The notes below the pieces were generated by a model. That model was not told where the DNA came from. It did no database searches and saw nothing but the letters and a program-made list of their open reading frames with translations. Below are positions 43,464 through 53,859 of a stretch of 64,000 nt of DNA, one piece after another. The first letter of the stretch is position 1, and every line of letters begins with the position of its first letter. Made by a program: the position numbers and the translations under genes. The stretch comes from Cycas panzhihuaensis. Its lineage: Eukaryota > Cycadophyta. The DNA lies in assembly GCA_023213395.1 (NCBI GenBank), contig CM041465.1, positions 175,157,741 to 175,221,740 of the forward strand. The letters are read 5' to 3'.

Positions 43464-43479
43464 CCTTCGCCTATGAAGG
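43464..43479 (+). promoter_or_regulatory. Post-PBS leader hairpin (COP4)
   Basis: CCTTC-GCCTAT-GAAGG is a five-pair stem at about the same distance from the PBS as in COP1 and COP2, preceded by GCTTTGACGCTGA. Confidence 0.5.
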
Positions 43480-45110
43480 CGTTCTAATTTGAAAAGCAAT
43501 TTTTTATTTTTTTTATGTTGAAAAGCTTTATTCTCACATGTTTTTGAAAAGTTTTAAGATTCGTTTTCAAGTTTTTTTTAACAAGTTTTGAGAGGGTTTA
43601 TTGACCAATTTTACATTGGTTTTGAAGAATTTTACACAAGTTTTTGAGTTGGTTCAACATTGACCAAATTACATCTTGTGTTGTTGGGTTTTTTTGAAGC
43701 TTTTCCATATAAAAAAAATTACATTTTTTGCAATTTGCATATGCAACAAAAAAAAATATTTTGCTCTTAATTGCAACTTTTTTTAAGAAAGAACAAGAAA
43801 ATAGAGGAGGATCTATCTACTATTTTTTGCAGGAATCTAGTTTTTCATCAGTGATTTGCAGGACTTTGTGGTACATGGGTACCCTTGTTTAGAGTGTAGA
43901 TTCTATGCTTTACAAGCAAAAGAAAATTTAAAAAAAAGGGAAAACCCCAGTGTTCTTCCTCCTCTATTGAGCACCTCTATGAATCCCTACTTGGGCAATA
44001 ACTAGTGTGTTTGGAACTTTGTAAGAGACCTGCTCTATGATGAATTCATTCTCCTCCTCTACTGGCATCTAAAGTTCAAAAACAAAAATCAAATAGTGTG
44101 TTTGGTGACTCCCATTTTACATATTGAGTGGACTTCCTTCGGTGGCACCTTTCGTGGACCCTCTATAGACTCTCGTATGCTCCAAATGACCCCGTTTTTG
44201 GCCCAAGTCTTCTCCAACTTGTGTTTTGACTTGGGTGGCTCACTTTGCATGTTGGCGGATCCCGCCCATCATTGGCGACCTCTTGTGAACTCTAGAAGCT
44301 TCTATGGCCCTGCACACTACCTGAGTAGGGACAATTCCCTCTATCACAAAGATTGCAAGTATTTTTTATCACCAATAATTGTCGCTCAATCAAATTTATG
44401 CAATTTTGTCGCCATTGGTGCATTGTCATTGCCACTCGCAGGATTCAATGAAAAATTTTTAATTTTTTCTTAATGTTTAACACTTTAGGTTATATAGGGT
44501 CAAATATACCTTGTATATTTCTTCTTTTACTTTTGTGTTTTAACTTTAACATTCTAAATTTAACCCATTATATTGTTAATTTAACCCACAAACCTGTTTT
44601 TTGTCACTTTTTAGTGTGTTAATCACACTAATGCTTATAAAAATATTGTGCATGTGACTTTGATGAATTAGTTGCCTATTTTGTGACATGTTTTTGCTCT
44701 CAAACTCATTTTTTTGTTGTACTTACTCACTGGGCTCCCTACATGGTGACCTAAAACGAGAATAATGATGCCCAAAAGCCCCAAGCATACCACCAAGATC
44801 AATAAAATAATTAATTTTTTTAGTGTGTTAGGATCATTTTTGATCTCAAGTGTCTTTATTTTTTTTTTAGTGTGTTGCTTTCATGAAGTGTCTCTTTGAG
44901 CCATTAAAATTTTGTATTTTGCACTTCTGAAAGTATCATTCAAGGGTGTAGCCTTACTGCTACATTTACTCTCAATTAAGAAAAGCACTTTGATAATTTG
45001 TGACACGTTGATAATTTTTTAAGCTGCATCAAAAACCTCCAAGGTATGTTTTAAGCAACATTAAATCCCACTTGTAATTAGCTTAAACAAACTCATAAAA
45101 CAAAGTCTTA
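43480..45110 (+). other. COP4 leader with GC-richer 125-codon frame
   Basis: A long leader. A frame at 44096-44473 stays open for 125 codons in a markedly GC-richer patch (GGCGGATCCCGCCC near 44258). The COP1 leader patch at 12950-13010 has a similar string in sense (GGTGGGCGACTC, then GGCCCGATCC). I do not recognise the peptide, and it probably reflects leader composition rather than a gene. Confidence 0.45.
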
Positions 45111-45254
45111 AACTTGGTGCATTCTCTAGGGGACCAACTGACAGTGCGACTACTGCACAACAATTAAGTCGAAAGTGGGGAGACTCGAAAAGGGTATTTT
45201 TAATGTTGTGAATACTGAGAAAAGCACAGTACACCGTGGAGATCAATCCTACCT
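45111..45254 (+). promoter_or_regulatory. Conserved Copia leader block (COP4 copy)
   Basis: Opens AACTTGGTGCATTCTCTAGG and GGACCAACTGACAG. It continues with CGAAAAGGGTATTTTTAATG and AAAGCACAGTACACCG, and closes GGAGATCAATCCTACCT. It ends about 190 bases before the gag ATG at 45445. Confidence 0.58.
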
Positions 45255-45444
45255 CAATTGTACAAAGTTTGATTATTTAGCCAACCTCTAATTTTGTAAT
45301 CAAGTTTGATGACTTGCGGGTGAAGCTCTCCATTTAGTCTTCATATTTTTTAGCTTAGTGTTGAATAGTTTGAGATATTGAGTGGAACGTAAGCGACATA
45401 ACTCAATGGTTTCCAAGCTCAGTTCTCAGTTATAATACCTAATC

Positions 45445-47030
45445 ATGGCTACTTAGATGCTTAATGCAAACACAATTAAGCTCATAGACGTTGAAAACTA
45501 CTTGACATGGAAAAAGCAAACAAGGAATTTGCTTATTATGAATGATAAGATCCACTCTAATTATCAAAATGACACATGGGACTTGGTCAAATTGCCAAAA
45601 GGCAAATAGGCCATCAGTTGAAAGTGGATCTACAAAACTAGGTTTCAATCTGATGGAACCATTGAGCAACATAAAGCTCGTCTGGTCGCAAAAAGATTCA
45701 AACAACAAAAAAACATCGACTATGATGAAACATTTGCACTTGTCACCAATATGAACACCATAAGAGTGGCTATGACTTTAGTTGCTCAATACAAATGGCC
45801 TTTGCATCAAATGGATGTCAAAAGCGCCTTTCTTAACGACGATTTAACTAAGGAGGTATATCTAGAACAACCTCCTTGTTACATTTCACACAACAATAAG
45901 CATCTTGTTTGTCGCCTCAAAAAGGCCTTGTATGGTTTGAAACAGGTGCCGTGTGCTTGGTACTCCAAAATCGATGACTACTTCCTGAGACATGGTTTTC
46001 ATTGATCCTATTAGACTTGAACCTGTATATCAGGATATACCACCAGCACGTCACTCTTATCATTTTGTATGTTGATGATTTGACAATCACAGGCAATGAT
46101 GCTAACATGATTGAAAGTCTTCAAAGGGACTTAAAAATAAGTTTTGAGATGACTGTTCTTGGACTTCTTCATTATTTTCTCGGCATGGAGGTTTGGCAAT
46201 AGCCAGACAACATCTTCATATCCCAAGCCAAGTAAACTTGGGACAATTTGCAATGCTTCAGAATGGACGATTGCAAATCTTCACCTACCCCTAAGGAGAC
46301 GGGCACTAAATTGTCACATGATGAGAAAGCCAAATCTGTAGATTCCACCCTCTTCAGATAGCTAGTGGATAATCTCATTTATCTAACAAACACTAGACCT
46401 GACATTTCATATGCTGTTAAAATCTATTTCATATTTATGTCTCAACCCAATCAATGACACTAGAATGCTACAAAACAAATTCTCAAATATCTCAAAGGTA
46501 CAATGTAGTATGGTCTTCAATACACTCATAACAAAAACTTCACACTGAAAGGATTCTCAAAATTTGATTGGGCAAGATTCCAAGATAGCCAGAAATCTAC
46601 CTTAGGTTACAATTTCAACCTTGGGTTAGCAATTGTTTCGTGCAGTTGAAAGAAGCAACTAAATGTCACTCTTTCCTCCACTGAAGCAAAATACAAAGTT
46701 GCTATCAGAGTAGCATGTGAGCCTATTTAGCTCAAATGAATTCTTAGAGAGAATGGACTTGAGCAAACACAACCAAATCCATTGCACTATGATAATTAAG
46801 GTGTGCTCAAGATTGCTAGGAATCTAGTATTTCATACGCGGACCAAATATGTTGAGTTTCATCACCACGTCATTAGAGAACATGTGCAGAACAGTGAGAT
46901 TGACCTCATTTACAGGCCAACAGATCAATCACTAGTCATCAACTTTACCAAACCACCTGACAGAGAAAAGTTTAAGCATTTTAGAGATGGCCTCGAAGTT
47001 CGAATTATTGTTGTACACATTCAGGAGGGG
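45445..47030 (+). pseudogene. COP4 Gag start fused to RT-RNaseH
   Basis: The frame opens MAT, a stop, then MLNANTIKLIDVENYLTWKK and NLLIMNDKI, the Copia Gag N-terminus. At about 45545 it becomes NDTWDLVKLPKGKQAIS, KWIYKTRF, RLVAKRFKQQKNIDYDETFA, MDVKSAFLNDDL, LKKALYGLKQVPCAWYSKID, LIILYVDDLTITGND and LGLLHYFLGMEVW. RNaseH follows (LSSTEAKYKVAIRVACEPI, NLVFHTRTKYVEFHHHVIRE, NFTKPPDREKF). YVDD is intact. Stops and frameshifts are many. The PPT TCAGGAGGGG ends the region at 47030. Confidence 0.9.
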
Positions 47031-47531
47031 TGTTAGAACCCTCATGTTCTAGCATAAGTCTTGACAATGAACATGTTTATTTTGGCACTTTATGCTTTAT
47101 GATAAAGGGCACTTTTGTATGTTTTCAAAATGTCACTTTTTCACTTTTGTCTTTAGTGACTTATTTACATGTTTTATGTGAATAAGTCAACATGTTGATG
47201 GATGACACTTGTCATCATCCTTTGAACCTAAGGAGGAGTGTCTATTCAGACTTCTCTTCTATTTAGATATGTGATGTGTCACAATCCTATAAACAAACAC
47301 TCCTATATAATGAGAGCTCCCTCTCATGTAATTCATTGTAGTTTGTGAGTTTAGTGTTATGTTGTTGAATCTTTCTGATAGGTTGGAGTGTAGAGCAATT
47401 CTCCTCCTCCATTTTGTGTTATGCATTTTGTGCTTACATTTCTCAAGCTTTATAATGAGAGTTGAATCATTTCATGTTCATACATTGTCCCTTCATTCTC
47501 CTCAATAGATCTTGTTACGTTCATGTTCTCA
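47031..47531 (+). repeat. COP4 3' LTR
   Basis: Starts TGTTAGAACCC directly after the PPT and ends CATGTTCTCA. Pairs with 42890-43399. Confidence 0.93.
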
Positions 47532-47705
47532 AAAATCACAACACAAACGTCTCTACCTAAGTTAGATGATGGAGGACCCTACATCTTCCAACCAAAAGGA
47601 ATAATCCAAATAAGATTAAGACAGTTGCGCAACAGAGGAATAAAAGAATACCTTGTCAAATGGAAGGATATGTGTGGGAATCCCAATAGGGACACACCAA
47701 ATTAA
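47532..47705 (+). pseudogene. GYP1 chromodomain-type pol tail
   Basis: Frame 47523-47705 reads LPKLDDGGPYIFQPKGIIQI then RLRQLRNRGIKEYLVKWKDM. This is equivalent to the GYPn tail (LPTLDEEGMMIVEPEGIL, IKEYLIKWKTL). The YLVKWK string is the chromodomain core. The rest of the domain is lost in a frameshift. Confidence 0.82.
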
Positions 47706-48225
47706 CCAGAAAACATACATTACTATGCTATTTTGTAGAATAAGAATAGATATACCATGTATTATGACAATTCTAAGTGAAATATAAAAAAAATCAAACA
47801 TGCACCGAAGATATTGATCATAGAAAAATAATGGCAGTTCAATATTATTCACCAAAATATACAAAACTTACAATCACATGATGTCCCCTCTTTGAGGTGA
47901 GAGGTCCTCCTAAAACAAATCCCACTAGGGCCAAACATAGCAACTCAGATTATCATCCCTTTTGATGATTTTCAATTAGGGGTTGGATGCCATATATATA
48001 GGTGAAATGAAAGTTTAAAGTTAGAAGTTGGTTTTAATAAATGGAATCAGCCAAAATTAAGAGAGAGAGAGAGAGGAAGTTGACCAGATTTAAGAAAGAA
48101 AAAATGAAAGGCAAAATATTAAGAGCAGAGGTTGGCTTAGCATTTGGAGGAAATGATACAATATGGACATTGAAGACACAACTTAAGAAGATGAAAATTA
48201 GTACCAACAAAGCTTGCAAGTTCCC
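47706..48225 (+). other. GYP1 3' untranslated part, with an LTR-like patch
   Basis: No coding. Between about 47880 and 48060 the order GTCCCCTCTTTGAGGTGAGA, TCCTCCTAAAAC, GGGCCAAAC and CATATATATAGG recalls the layout of the GYPn LTR (CCCTCTTCGAGGCGAGGA, then TATATATAG). It may be an old insertion of a related LTR. A (GA)n run lies at 48059-48075. Confidence 0.4.
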
Positions 48226-48264
48226 ATGCTTTGAGGGCAAAGAATTTTTTTGAGAGGGGGAACT
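48226..48264 (+). other. GYP1 pre-PPT hairpin and polypurine tract
   Basis: ATGCTTTG, loop AGGG, CAAAGAAT is an eight-base inverted repeat with one mismatch. TTTTGAGAGGGGGAAC then leads into the LTR. GYPn has the perfect version of this hairpin at 15341-15360. Confidence 0.72.
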
Positions 48265-48577
48265 TATTATGAACCAACAATTACATCCCCTCCATGGGAA
48301 TCAACATGTCTGTTGAAAGATGTAACCCTTTCGTGAAGTATAAAAGGCGCAAAAGATCGTTCGAAGATCATCATTGGAATATTTCTTGACCTTTTGGCTA
48401 TTTCAAGGCAATTGCAAGCAACAATGATTCTTAAAGGAGCCCTCACCTCAAAAAGGACCAACATTCATTTATTTTATTCATTTCCTATACTTTTTTCCTC
48501 TGTTATTCAATATAATTCTATCATTTATATTAGTCTCCTCTTGTGGCTAGATTATTGAACTCATTAGGATCGTAACA
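48265..48577 (+). repeat. GYP1 3' LTR
   Basis: Begins TATTATGAACC (TG mutated to TA) and ends ATCGTAACA, followed by target duplication tttgg. Single copy of the unit duplicated in the 5' LTR. Confidence 0.92.
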
Positions 48578-48629
48578 TTTGGCAATGTAATGAATAAATC
48601 AATTTAAACAATTATAACAATAAGCAACT

Positions 48630-48854
48630 TGTTAGTAGGTAATGTTTTATCTAGGCATTACAAAGGGTCATTAAATAAACCCTTAATCGTGTAACTCACA
48701 TATGTAAATGTGACAAGTGTCATGTCTTTAGAAGTCGGTTACAAAACTTGTCATAACGGTTACAAGACTCATTGTATATTTAAGAGATCATCTCCTCAAT
48801 GAAATCAATTCAGTCCTGCTCATCAGCCATCTGTTTCTCTGAATTAAACTAACA
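48630..48854 (+). repeat. COP5 5' LTR
   Basis: Starts TGTTAGTAGG and ends AAACTAACA. Contains GAAGTCGG at 48731 and a TATATTTAAGAG box. The partner is 53608-53832. Confidence 0.95.
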
Positions 48855-48866
48855 TGGTATCAGAGC
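48855..48866 (+). other. COP5 primer-binding site
   Basis: TGGTATCAGAGC, an exact Met-type PBS directly at the LTR end. Confidence 0.94.
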
Positions 48867-49514
48867 AGGTCTGACTGCTCATCCGGAGGAAGGAGACCTA
48901 ACAATTTGGAGATCAATTCAAGGGATCAAGTCTTCAAGAAGAAGACACAAGTCTAGAAGACTCTCTGGTACGGAATCGCTTCATTAATTGCCTGTATACA
49001 GATCTATACGAACATGAAAAATTCAAAGTTCTCAGAATGTAATGAAATTTGGCGGGTCGATAGATCTCAACATGCTCGTCGACATTCTCAACTAGCTCGA
49101 CACTGTTTGAAGCCGTTTTGAGGTCCATTTAGAAGAAAAACTAGTCCACATAGGTTTGAAGAGAGTACAGTCAAAATAGCTCCAAATCTCGCCTAAAACC
49201 GGATAAAGACCATCCTAAAATCTTTGTTCCTTCGATGCTGAAGTTTTAAATCCATTTTCATCGATTTTCATGAAGTAATTTCTGAGTTATAAGCAAAAAC
49301 GAGCATAAACCCTAGTTGCCCATCCACGCTTTCGAGGTTGTTTTCTCTAGATTGGAAAGTCATCTTCAAAAACTGATCGTAGATCCATATTAAGGGTGAG
49401 AAGACCTCCTTTTTTAGGTATTTTTTGTTCAAGTCCGTACACCTAGGGTTTTGTACGGGAAATCCATACAATTGTACGATCAAGCTAGTCCAGGTCATTT
49501 TCTCAACATTAATA
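48867..49514 (+). other. COP5 leader
   Basis: About 650 bases without a long sense frame. The COP1/COP2/COP4 leader blocks are not present. Confidence 0.6.
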
Positions 49515-50395
49515 ATGGTTGCACCTATCTATGGTCTGTCTAAGCAAGATAAACTCACAGACAGTAATTACCCTATTTGGAAAATAAAAATTGAAACTCT
49601 ACTCAGGGCCATAAATGCTTGGAACATTGCCCTTGGCATAAAAACAAACCCCGATGATGCAAGTGCAACATTGCCTAACTGGCTTGAAAGAGATAATGTT
49701 GGAGTGATCATTCTTAAGCTTTTTATTTCTGATTCTCTCTTGGTGTATGTGGAAAAACCAAATTCAACTTCAGCTATTTAGAAGTGCTTTGAAAACCCTT
49801 TTGGTTAGAAAAATAAAGCACGAATATTTGCCTTAAAGGAAGTGTATAAGTCACATATAAAGGAACATGATACAGTGACTGAATTTATACATAAGGTTAC
49901 TTCACTTAGAAATGGTCTTCTAAGTGCTGGAGAAATCATTCCTGAACCAAAACTTGTTCAAATGGTAGCCAGTAAACTGCCAAAGTCCTTTGATGTAACC
50001 ATCAATACTATCACAAATAGTAATCAGATTGATGCAATGACACTTGATGAGTTGACTGAATATTGCTAAGGTAGGAACAAAGAAACAAGCAGTATGAAGA
50101 TTCAACAGAACTAGAAGATGCCTTTGCTTCTAGGTTAAACCTGGGACGTCGAGGATGAAGCCAGTCACGTGGAAGCAGGCGAACTCTAGATTCAAGGTGT
50201 TATGCTCGTGGTCGATATCAAGATAATAGAGGACGTGGACGAGGTAGAGACTCCAGAATGTGTTTCAACTGTGGCAGACCTAGACATTTTACTAGTGTCT
50301 GCAGAGTGTTCGATATGTGTTATCATTGCGGACAATCAGGACACTATCCCTATTAGTGTCCTCAGAGGAGAGCAGATATTCAGAGAGGGAAAAGA
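49515..50395 (+). pseudogene. COP5 Gag
   Basis: Starts at ATG 49515 with MVAPIYGLSKQDKLTDSNYP and WKIKIETLLRAINAW. It continues to NSTSAI and a stop, then VYKSHIKEHDTVTEFIHKVT, LRNGLLSAGEIIPEP and KLPKSFDVTINTI. Two zinc knuckles follow at about 50255-50360: CFNCGRPRHFTSVC, with all four ligands, and CYHCGQSGHYPY-stop-C, broken just before its last Cys. An Arg/Gly-rich stretch precedes them. At least three stops and one frameshift are present. Confidence 0.92.
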
Positions 50396-50760
50396 TTGGT
50401 GGGCAGCGACAACAAAGAACAAATTGAGGAGGAAGAGGAGGAAACAACATTTGTGGTCGCATTATCAGCAGGATTGAAGGAAAAAGACACCTGTTTCATC
50501 GATTCAGGAGCTTCACAACACATGACAAATCATCAAGATTGGTTTGAAACTTTGAAACCTTGTGACATCAACAAATCAGTGGAGCTAGGAGATAAGTATC
50601 CACTTGGAATTAAAGGAGTAGGTACTATCTTAGTTAACATACAAGGAAATGTAAAGAAAATTGGAAATGTTCTGTTGGTCCCTGACCTAAAGACGAATAT
50701 TTTGTCTGTTTCACAACTTAGCAAAAAAGGGCTAAGAACTGTGTTTGTCACATATTAGAT
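50396..50760 (+). pseudogene. COP5 protease
   Basis: The open frame begins in an acidic stretch (EEEEEETTFVVALSAG), then DTCFIDSGASQHMTNHQDWF. D-S-G-A-S is intact, unlike in COP1, COP2 and COP3. VELGDKYPLGIKGVGTI and KTNILSVSQLSKKGLRTVF close the domain. Confidence 0.92.
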
Positions 50761-51640
50761 ATGAAAAACAATGGAGAAATAATAACAAAAGACATTAGAT
50801 GTAATGATCTATATAAACTGGTCTCAGATCCTGTAATACCCAGTCTGGGTCCAAAAGTTTGTACTGTTGTGAATTCTGATAATAAAATGTGGCATTTGAA
50901 GTACGTGCATCTACCAATAGAAACATTAAAACAAATGAAAAAAAATCTGATATGATACATGGATTGCCTCACATCTCCTTAGAAAAGTTTGTTTACAAAG
51001 GATGCTAATTTGGAAAGCATCATAGAATACCATTCAATGAAAGCAAATGGAGAACACAAAGCAAATTAGAATTGATTCACACAAACCTTTGTGGACCACT
51101 CACACCACTTTCGATAAATGGTTGCAAGTATTTTTTAACCTTTATTGATGATTTCACTAGGAAAGTTTGGGTATCCTTCTTACATAACAAATCAAAAGTC
51201 TTTGAAGTCTTCAAGGAGTTTAAAGCAGCAGTAGAATAGGAATCCGAAACCAAAATAAAGTGCATCAGATCAAATGACGGTGGGGAGTACATTTCTAATG
51301 AATTCCTAACTTATTGCAAGTAGAACGGGATACAGAGACAAGTCACCACACCCTGCAACCCACAGTCCAATGGGATTGTTGAGAGGAAAAATAGAACCTT
51401 GATGGAGATGGCTCGAAGCATGGTCCATTAAAAGCAGGTTCCCAAATCATATTGGGCAGAAGCAGTTAATACAGCCTGTTACCTTATAAACAGGAGTCCA
51501 ACTAAAGCCTTGGAGAACGTCACACAAGAGGAAGCGTGGACAAGTAAGAAACCTAATGTCAGTCTGCTTAAAGCATTTGGTAGTCAAGCCTATGTGCATA
51601 TACTAGATAAAAGAAAATAAAAAATTGATGCAAAGAGCAT
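50761..51640 (+). pseudogene. COP5 pre-integrase and integrase core
   Basis: Pre-INT: MWHLKYVHLPIETLKQMKKN and, after a stop, KGC..GKHHRIPF, with several zinc ligands changed. INT: HTNLCGPLTPLSINGCKYFL, TFIDDFTRKVWVSFL, IRSNDGGEYISNEFLTYC, NGIQRQVTTPCNPQSNGIVE, RTLMEMARSMVH and SYWAEAVNTACYLINRSP. The first Asp and the Glu are present. The second site reads SND where SDN is usual. Stops lie after AAVE, TYCK and MVH. Confidence 0.92.
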
Positions 51641-52118
51641 AGAATGCATTATGATAGGGTATAACAAAAATTCAAAATCCTACAAATGCATTGATCCAAA
51701 AACAAACAAGATTTATGTTAGCAGTGATGTAGTTTTTAATGAAGAAAGTTTGGATTCTCAATCTCAAATTAAAATAATTGAGGAAGAAATAAAGAACTCA
51801 AGTAGAGAAGTCTCCACAGAAGAAACATTGGATATTACTACAGAAGAAATTCCACCTATGGAATCATCCTCATCTCATATAGATTCAGCTAAAGAAGGAA
51901 GCTCAATACAGGAAGCAGACTCTCATTTAGTACATTCAAGAACCTTAGAAGGCTCAAGAAAGGAAAAGAAATTGCCCAAATGGTTCATCAAAACGATTGA
52001 AGGAGGAGGGAGCATACTTCATCACAAAACAAGAAGTCAACAACCAAAAGCTCTACTCGGTTGAACTGAACCTCAATCATTTCAAGAGGCTCAGGATCAA
52101 CCAAAATGGAAGGCAACC
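51641..52118 (+). pseudogene. COP5 integrase C-terminus and linker
   Basis: Frame 51651-52064 has MIGYNKNSKSYKCIDPKTNK, YVSSDVVFNEESL and a Glu/Ser-rich linker. KKLPKWFIKTIEGGG and HHKTRSQQP, the usual boundary before RT, follow. It ends at a stop. Confidence 0.9.
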
Positions 52119-53030
52119 ATGGACGCTAAGATGGATTCAATTATTAGAAATCAAACATGGGACCTGGTAGAACTTCCTCCAAACAAACCAGTAGTTAATT
52201 GCAAATGGGTTTATAAGGCCAAAGAAGGAGCTAATGGGAAAATCGAAAAATACGAAGCCCATCTTGTTGCAAAAGGGTATACCCAAAAAATTGGAATTGA
52301 CTTTGAAGAAACTTTCACTCCTGCAGCAAAATTAGACACAGTAAGAGCTGTGATTGCACTTGCAGCATTACATAACTGGAAAATCTTTCAGTTAGATGTA
52401 AAAAGTGCATTTTTGAATGGAGACCTTGAAGAAGATGTGTATATGACACAACCTGAAGGGTACGTTAAGGAAGGACTAGAATATTTGGTGTGCAAATTAA
52501 AAAAGGCTTTGTATGAGCTAAAACAAGCCCCTCGTGCATGGTACACCAAACTAGATCAACATTTGTGTCACAACGGATTTCAACGTTGCAGTTCAGACTC
52601 CAGCCTATACCTAAGGAAAAAAGATGGTCTAATTAGCATAATTGTTGTTTATGTAGATGATATGATCCTCACAGGAAATGATGAAAAAACAATTACAGAG
52701 ATAAAAGGGCAATTGGAAAAGTAATTTGAAATGACAGATCTTGGTCTTTTTAAATATTCTCTGGGATTGGAAGTGATTCAACAACAAGATCACATTCCCA
52801 TCTCACAAAGCAAATATATAAAGGACTTGCTAAACAAATTCAGGATAACAGACTGCAATCCATGTGCAACAACCATGGAAATCAACTGCAACTTGGTAGC
52901 AGATGAAGGAGAACAACTAGTTAACGTCACTCTATATAGACAACTGATTGGTAGTCTGATTCACCTTATAGCCACTAGACCCAATATATCTTACTTAGTC
53001 GGAGTCGTCTCTAAGTACATGCAGGAACCC
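52119..53030 (+). pseudogene. COP5 reverse transcriptase
   Basis: An open frame of 201 codons. MDAKMDSIIRNQTWDLVELP, VNCKWVYKAKEGANGKIEKY, LVAKGYTQKIGIDFEETFTP, LDVKSAFLNGDLEEDVYMTQ, LKKALYELKQAPRAWYTKLD and IIVVYVDDMILTGNDEKT can be read. YVDD is intact. A single TAA at about 52722 separates the thumb (MTDLGLFKYSLGLEV, LYRQLIGSLIHLIATRPNIS). This is the best preserved RT in the window. Confidence 0.95.
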
Positions 53031-53607
53031 AGAGTAAGATACTGGAAAGCTCCTCAAAGAATACTAAGATATCTACAAGGAACGATTGATCTAAAATTGA
53101 TCTACTCACGAAAAGGATCAGTAGAACTTATAGGATATTGTAACTCATATTGAGTAGGTGATAAAGAACAAAGAAAATCCACAAGTGGCTATTGTTTTTT
53201 CTTGGGACTAGCTACGATTTCATGGTGCATCAAAAAACAGTCTACCATTGCACTCTCTTCAACTGAAGCCAAATACAAAGCAGCTGTAATTGCAACTTGT
53301 GAAGCACTATGGCTCCGACAACTTTTGATTGATTTAAATCAACCTTAGAGCCAAGCGACAACTTTATATTGTGACAATCAGAGTGCTATCAAATTGACCA
53401 AGAATCCAATTCTTCATGCCAGAACTAAGCACATAGAAGTTCATCACCACTGCATAAGAGAAAAGGTTCACAATAAAGAAATCGAGTTGGAGTACTGTTC
53501 TACTACAAAACAAACTGCAGATCTATTAACAAAGTCATTGGGAAAAGAAAAGTTCCAATTTCTGAGAGACAAAATAGGACTGCGAGAGATAAAACATCAA
53601 GAGAGGG
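53031..53607 (+). pseudogene. COP5 RNaseH
   Basis: Reads LRYLQGTIDLKLIYS, LIGYCNSY and a stop. STSGYCFFLGLATISWCIKK, ALSSTEAKYKAAVIATCEAL, LYCDNQSAIKLTKNPILHAR, TKHIEVHHHCIREKVHNKEI and DLLTKSLGKEKFQFL follow. The second acidic position (TEAKY for TEAEY) is Lys. Two stops interrupt it. The purine tract AAGAGAGGG precedes the LTR. Confidence 0.94.
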
Positions 53608-53832
53608 TGTTAGGGGGTAATGTTTTATCTAGACATTACAAAGGGTCATTAAATAAACCCTTAATCATGCAACTCACATATGTAAATGTGACAAGTGTCA
53701 TGTCTTTAGAAGTCGGTTACAAAACTTGTCATAATGGTTACAAGACTCATTGTATATTTAAGAGATCATCTCCTCAATGAAATCAATTCAGTCCTGCTCA
53801 TCAGCCGTCTGTTTCTCTGAATTAAACTAATA
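53608..53832 (+). repeat. COP5 3' LTR
   Basis: Starts TGTTAGGGGG and ends AAACTAATA. It differs from the 5' LTR at eight positions, seven of them transitions. Confidence 0.95.
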
Positions 53833-53859
53833 CAACCAATGCTTAAGAGAATTACTAAT

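Larger units (their letters stand above)
42890..47531 (+). mobile_element. COP4: Copia element nested in GYP1, gag-to-RT deletion
   Basis: LTRs 42890-43399 and 47031-47531. Flanks aaatt and aaaat suggest a target duplication with one mismatch. It has a PBS, a leader of about 2 kb, a gag start of about 35 codons fused to RT, RNaseH and PPT. Most of gag and all of PR, pre-INT and INT are missing. It carries the same leader blocks as COP1 and COP2. GYP1 pol resumes directly after 47531, so the insertion lies between the GYP1 integrase tail and chromodomain. Confidence 0.93.
37832..48577 (+). mobile_element. GYP1: Gypsy chromovirus-like element, plus strand, split by COP4
   Basis: LTRs 37832-38186 and 48265-48577 with exact target duplication tttgg (37827-37831 and 48578-48582). 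It has a perfect PBS, gag, PR, RT, RNaseH, INT, a chromodomain-type tail, a hairpin and a PPT. Removing COP4 (42890-47531) leaves about 6.1 kb. Catalytic motifs are lost in PR (DGE for DSG) and RT (FFDN for FFDD), and stops are frequent. The host of COP4 must be older than COP4. Confidence 0.94.
48630..53832 (+). mobile_element. COP5: near-complete Copia element, plus strand
   Basis: 5203 bp with 225-bp LTRs (48630-48854 and 53608-53832) differing at 8 sites by eye. Flanks caact and caacc form a target duplication with one mismatch. It has a perfect PBS, gag with two zinc knuckles, PR, pre-INT, INT, linker, RT and RNaseH in order, with no large deletion. It belongs to a different Copia lineage from COP1-COP4 (short LTRs, two knuckles, distinct Gag). 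About a dozen stops, mostly TAG/TAA at expected Gln or Trp codons, inactivate it. It appears to be the youngest complete insertion in the window. Confidence 0.95.

Noticed and set aside
48059-48075. (GA)n run as a PPT
   Set aside because: It is a simple repeat about 190 bases from the LTR; the true PPT is TGAGAGGGGGAAC at 48251-48263.
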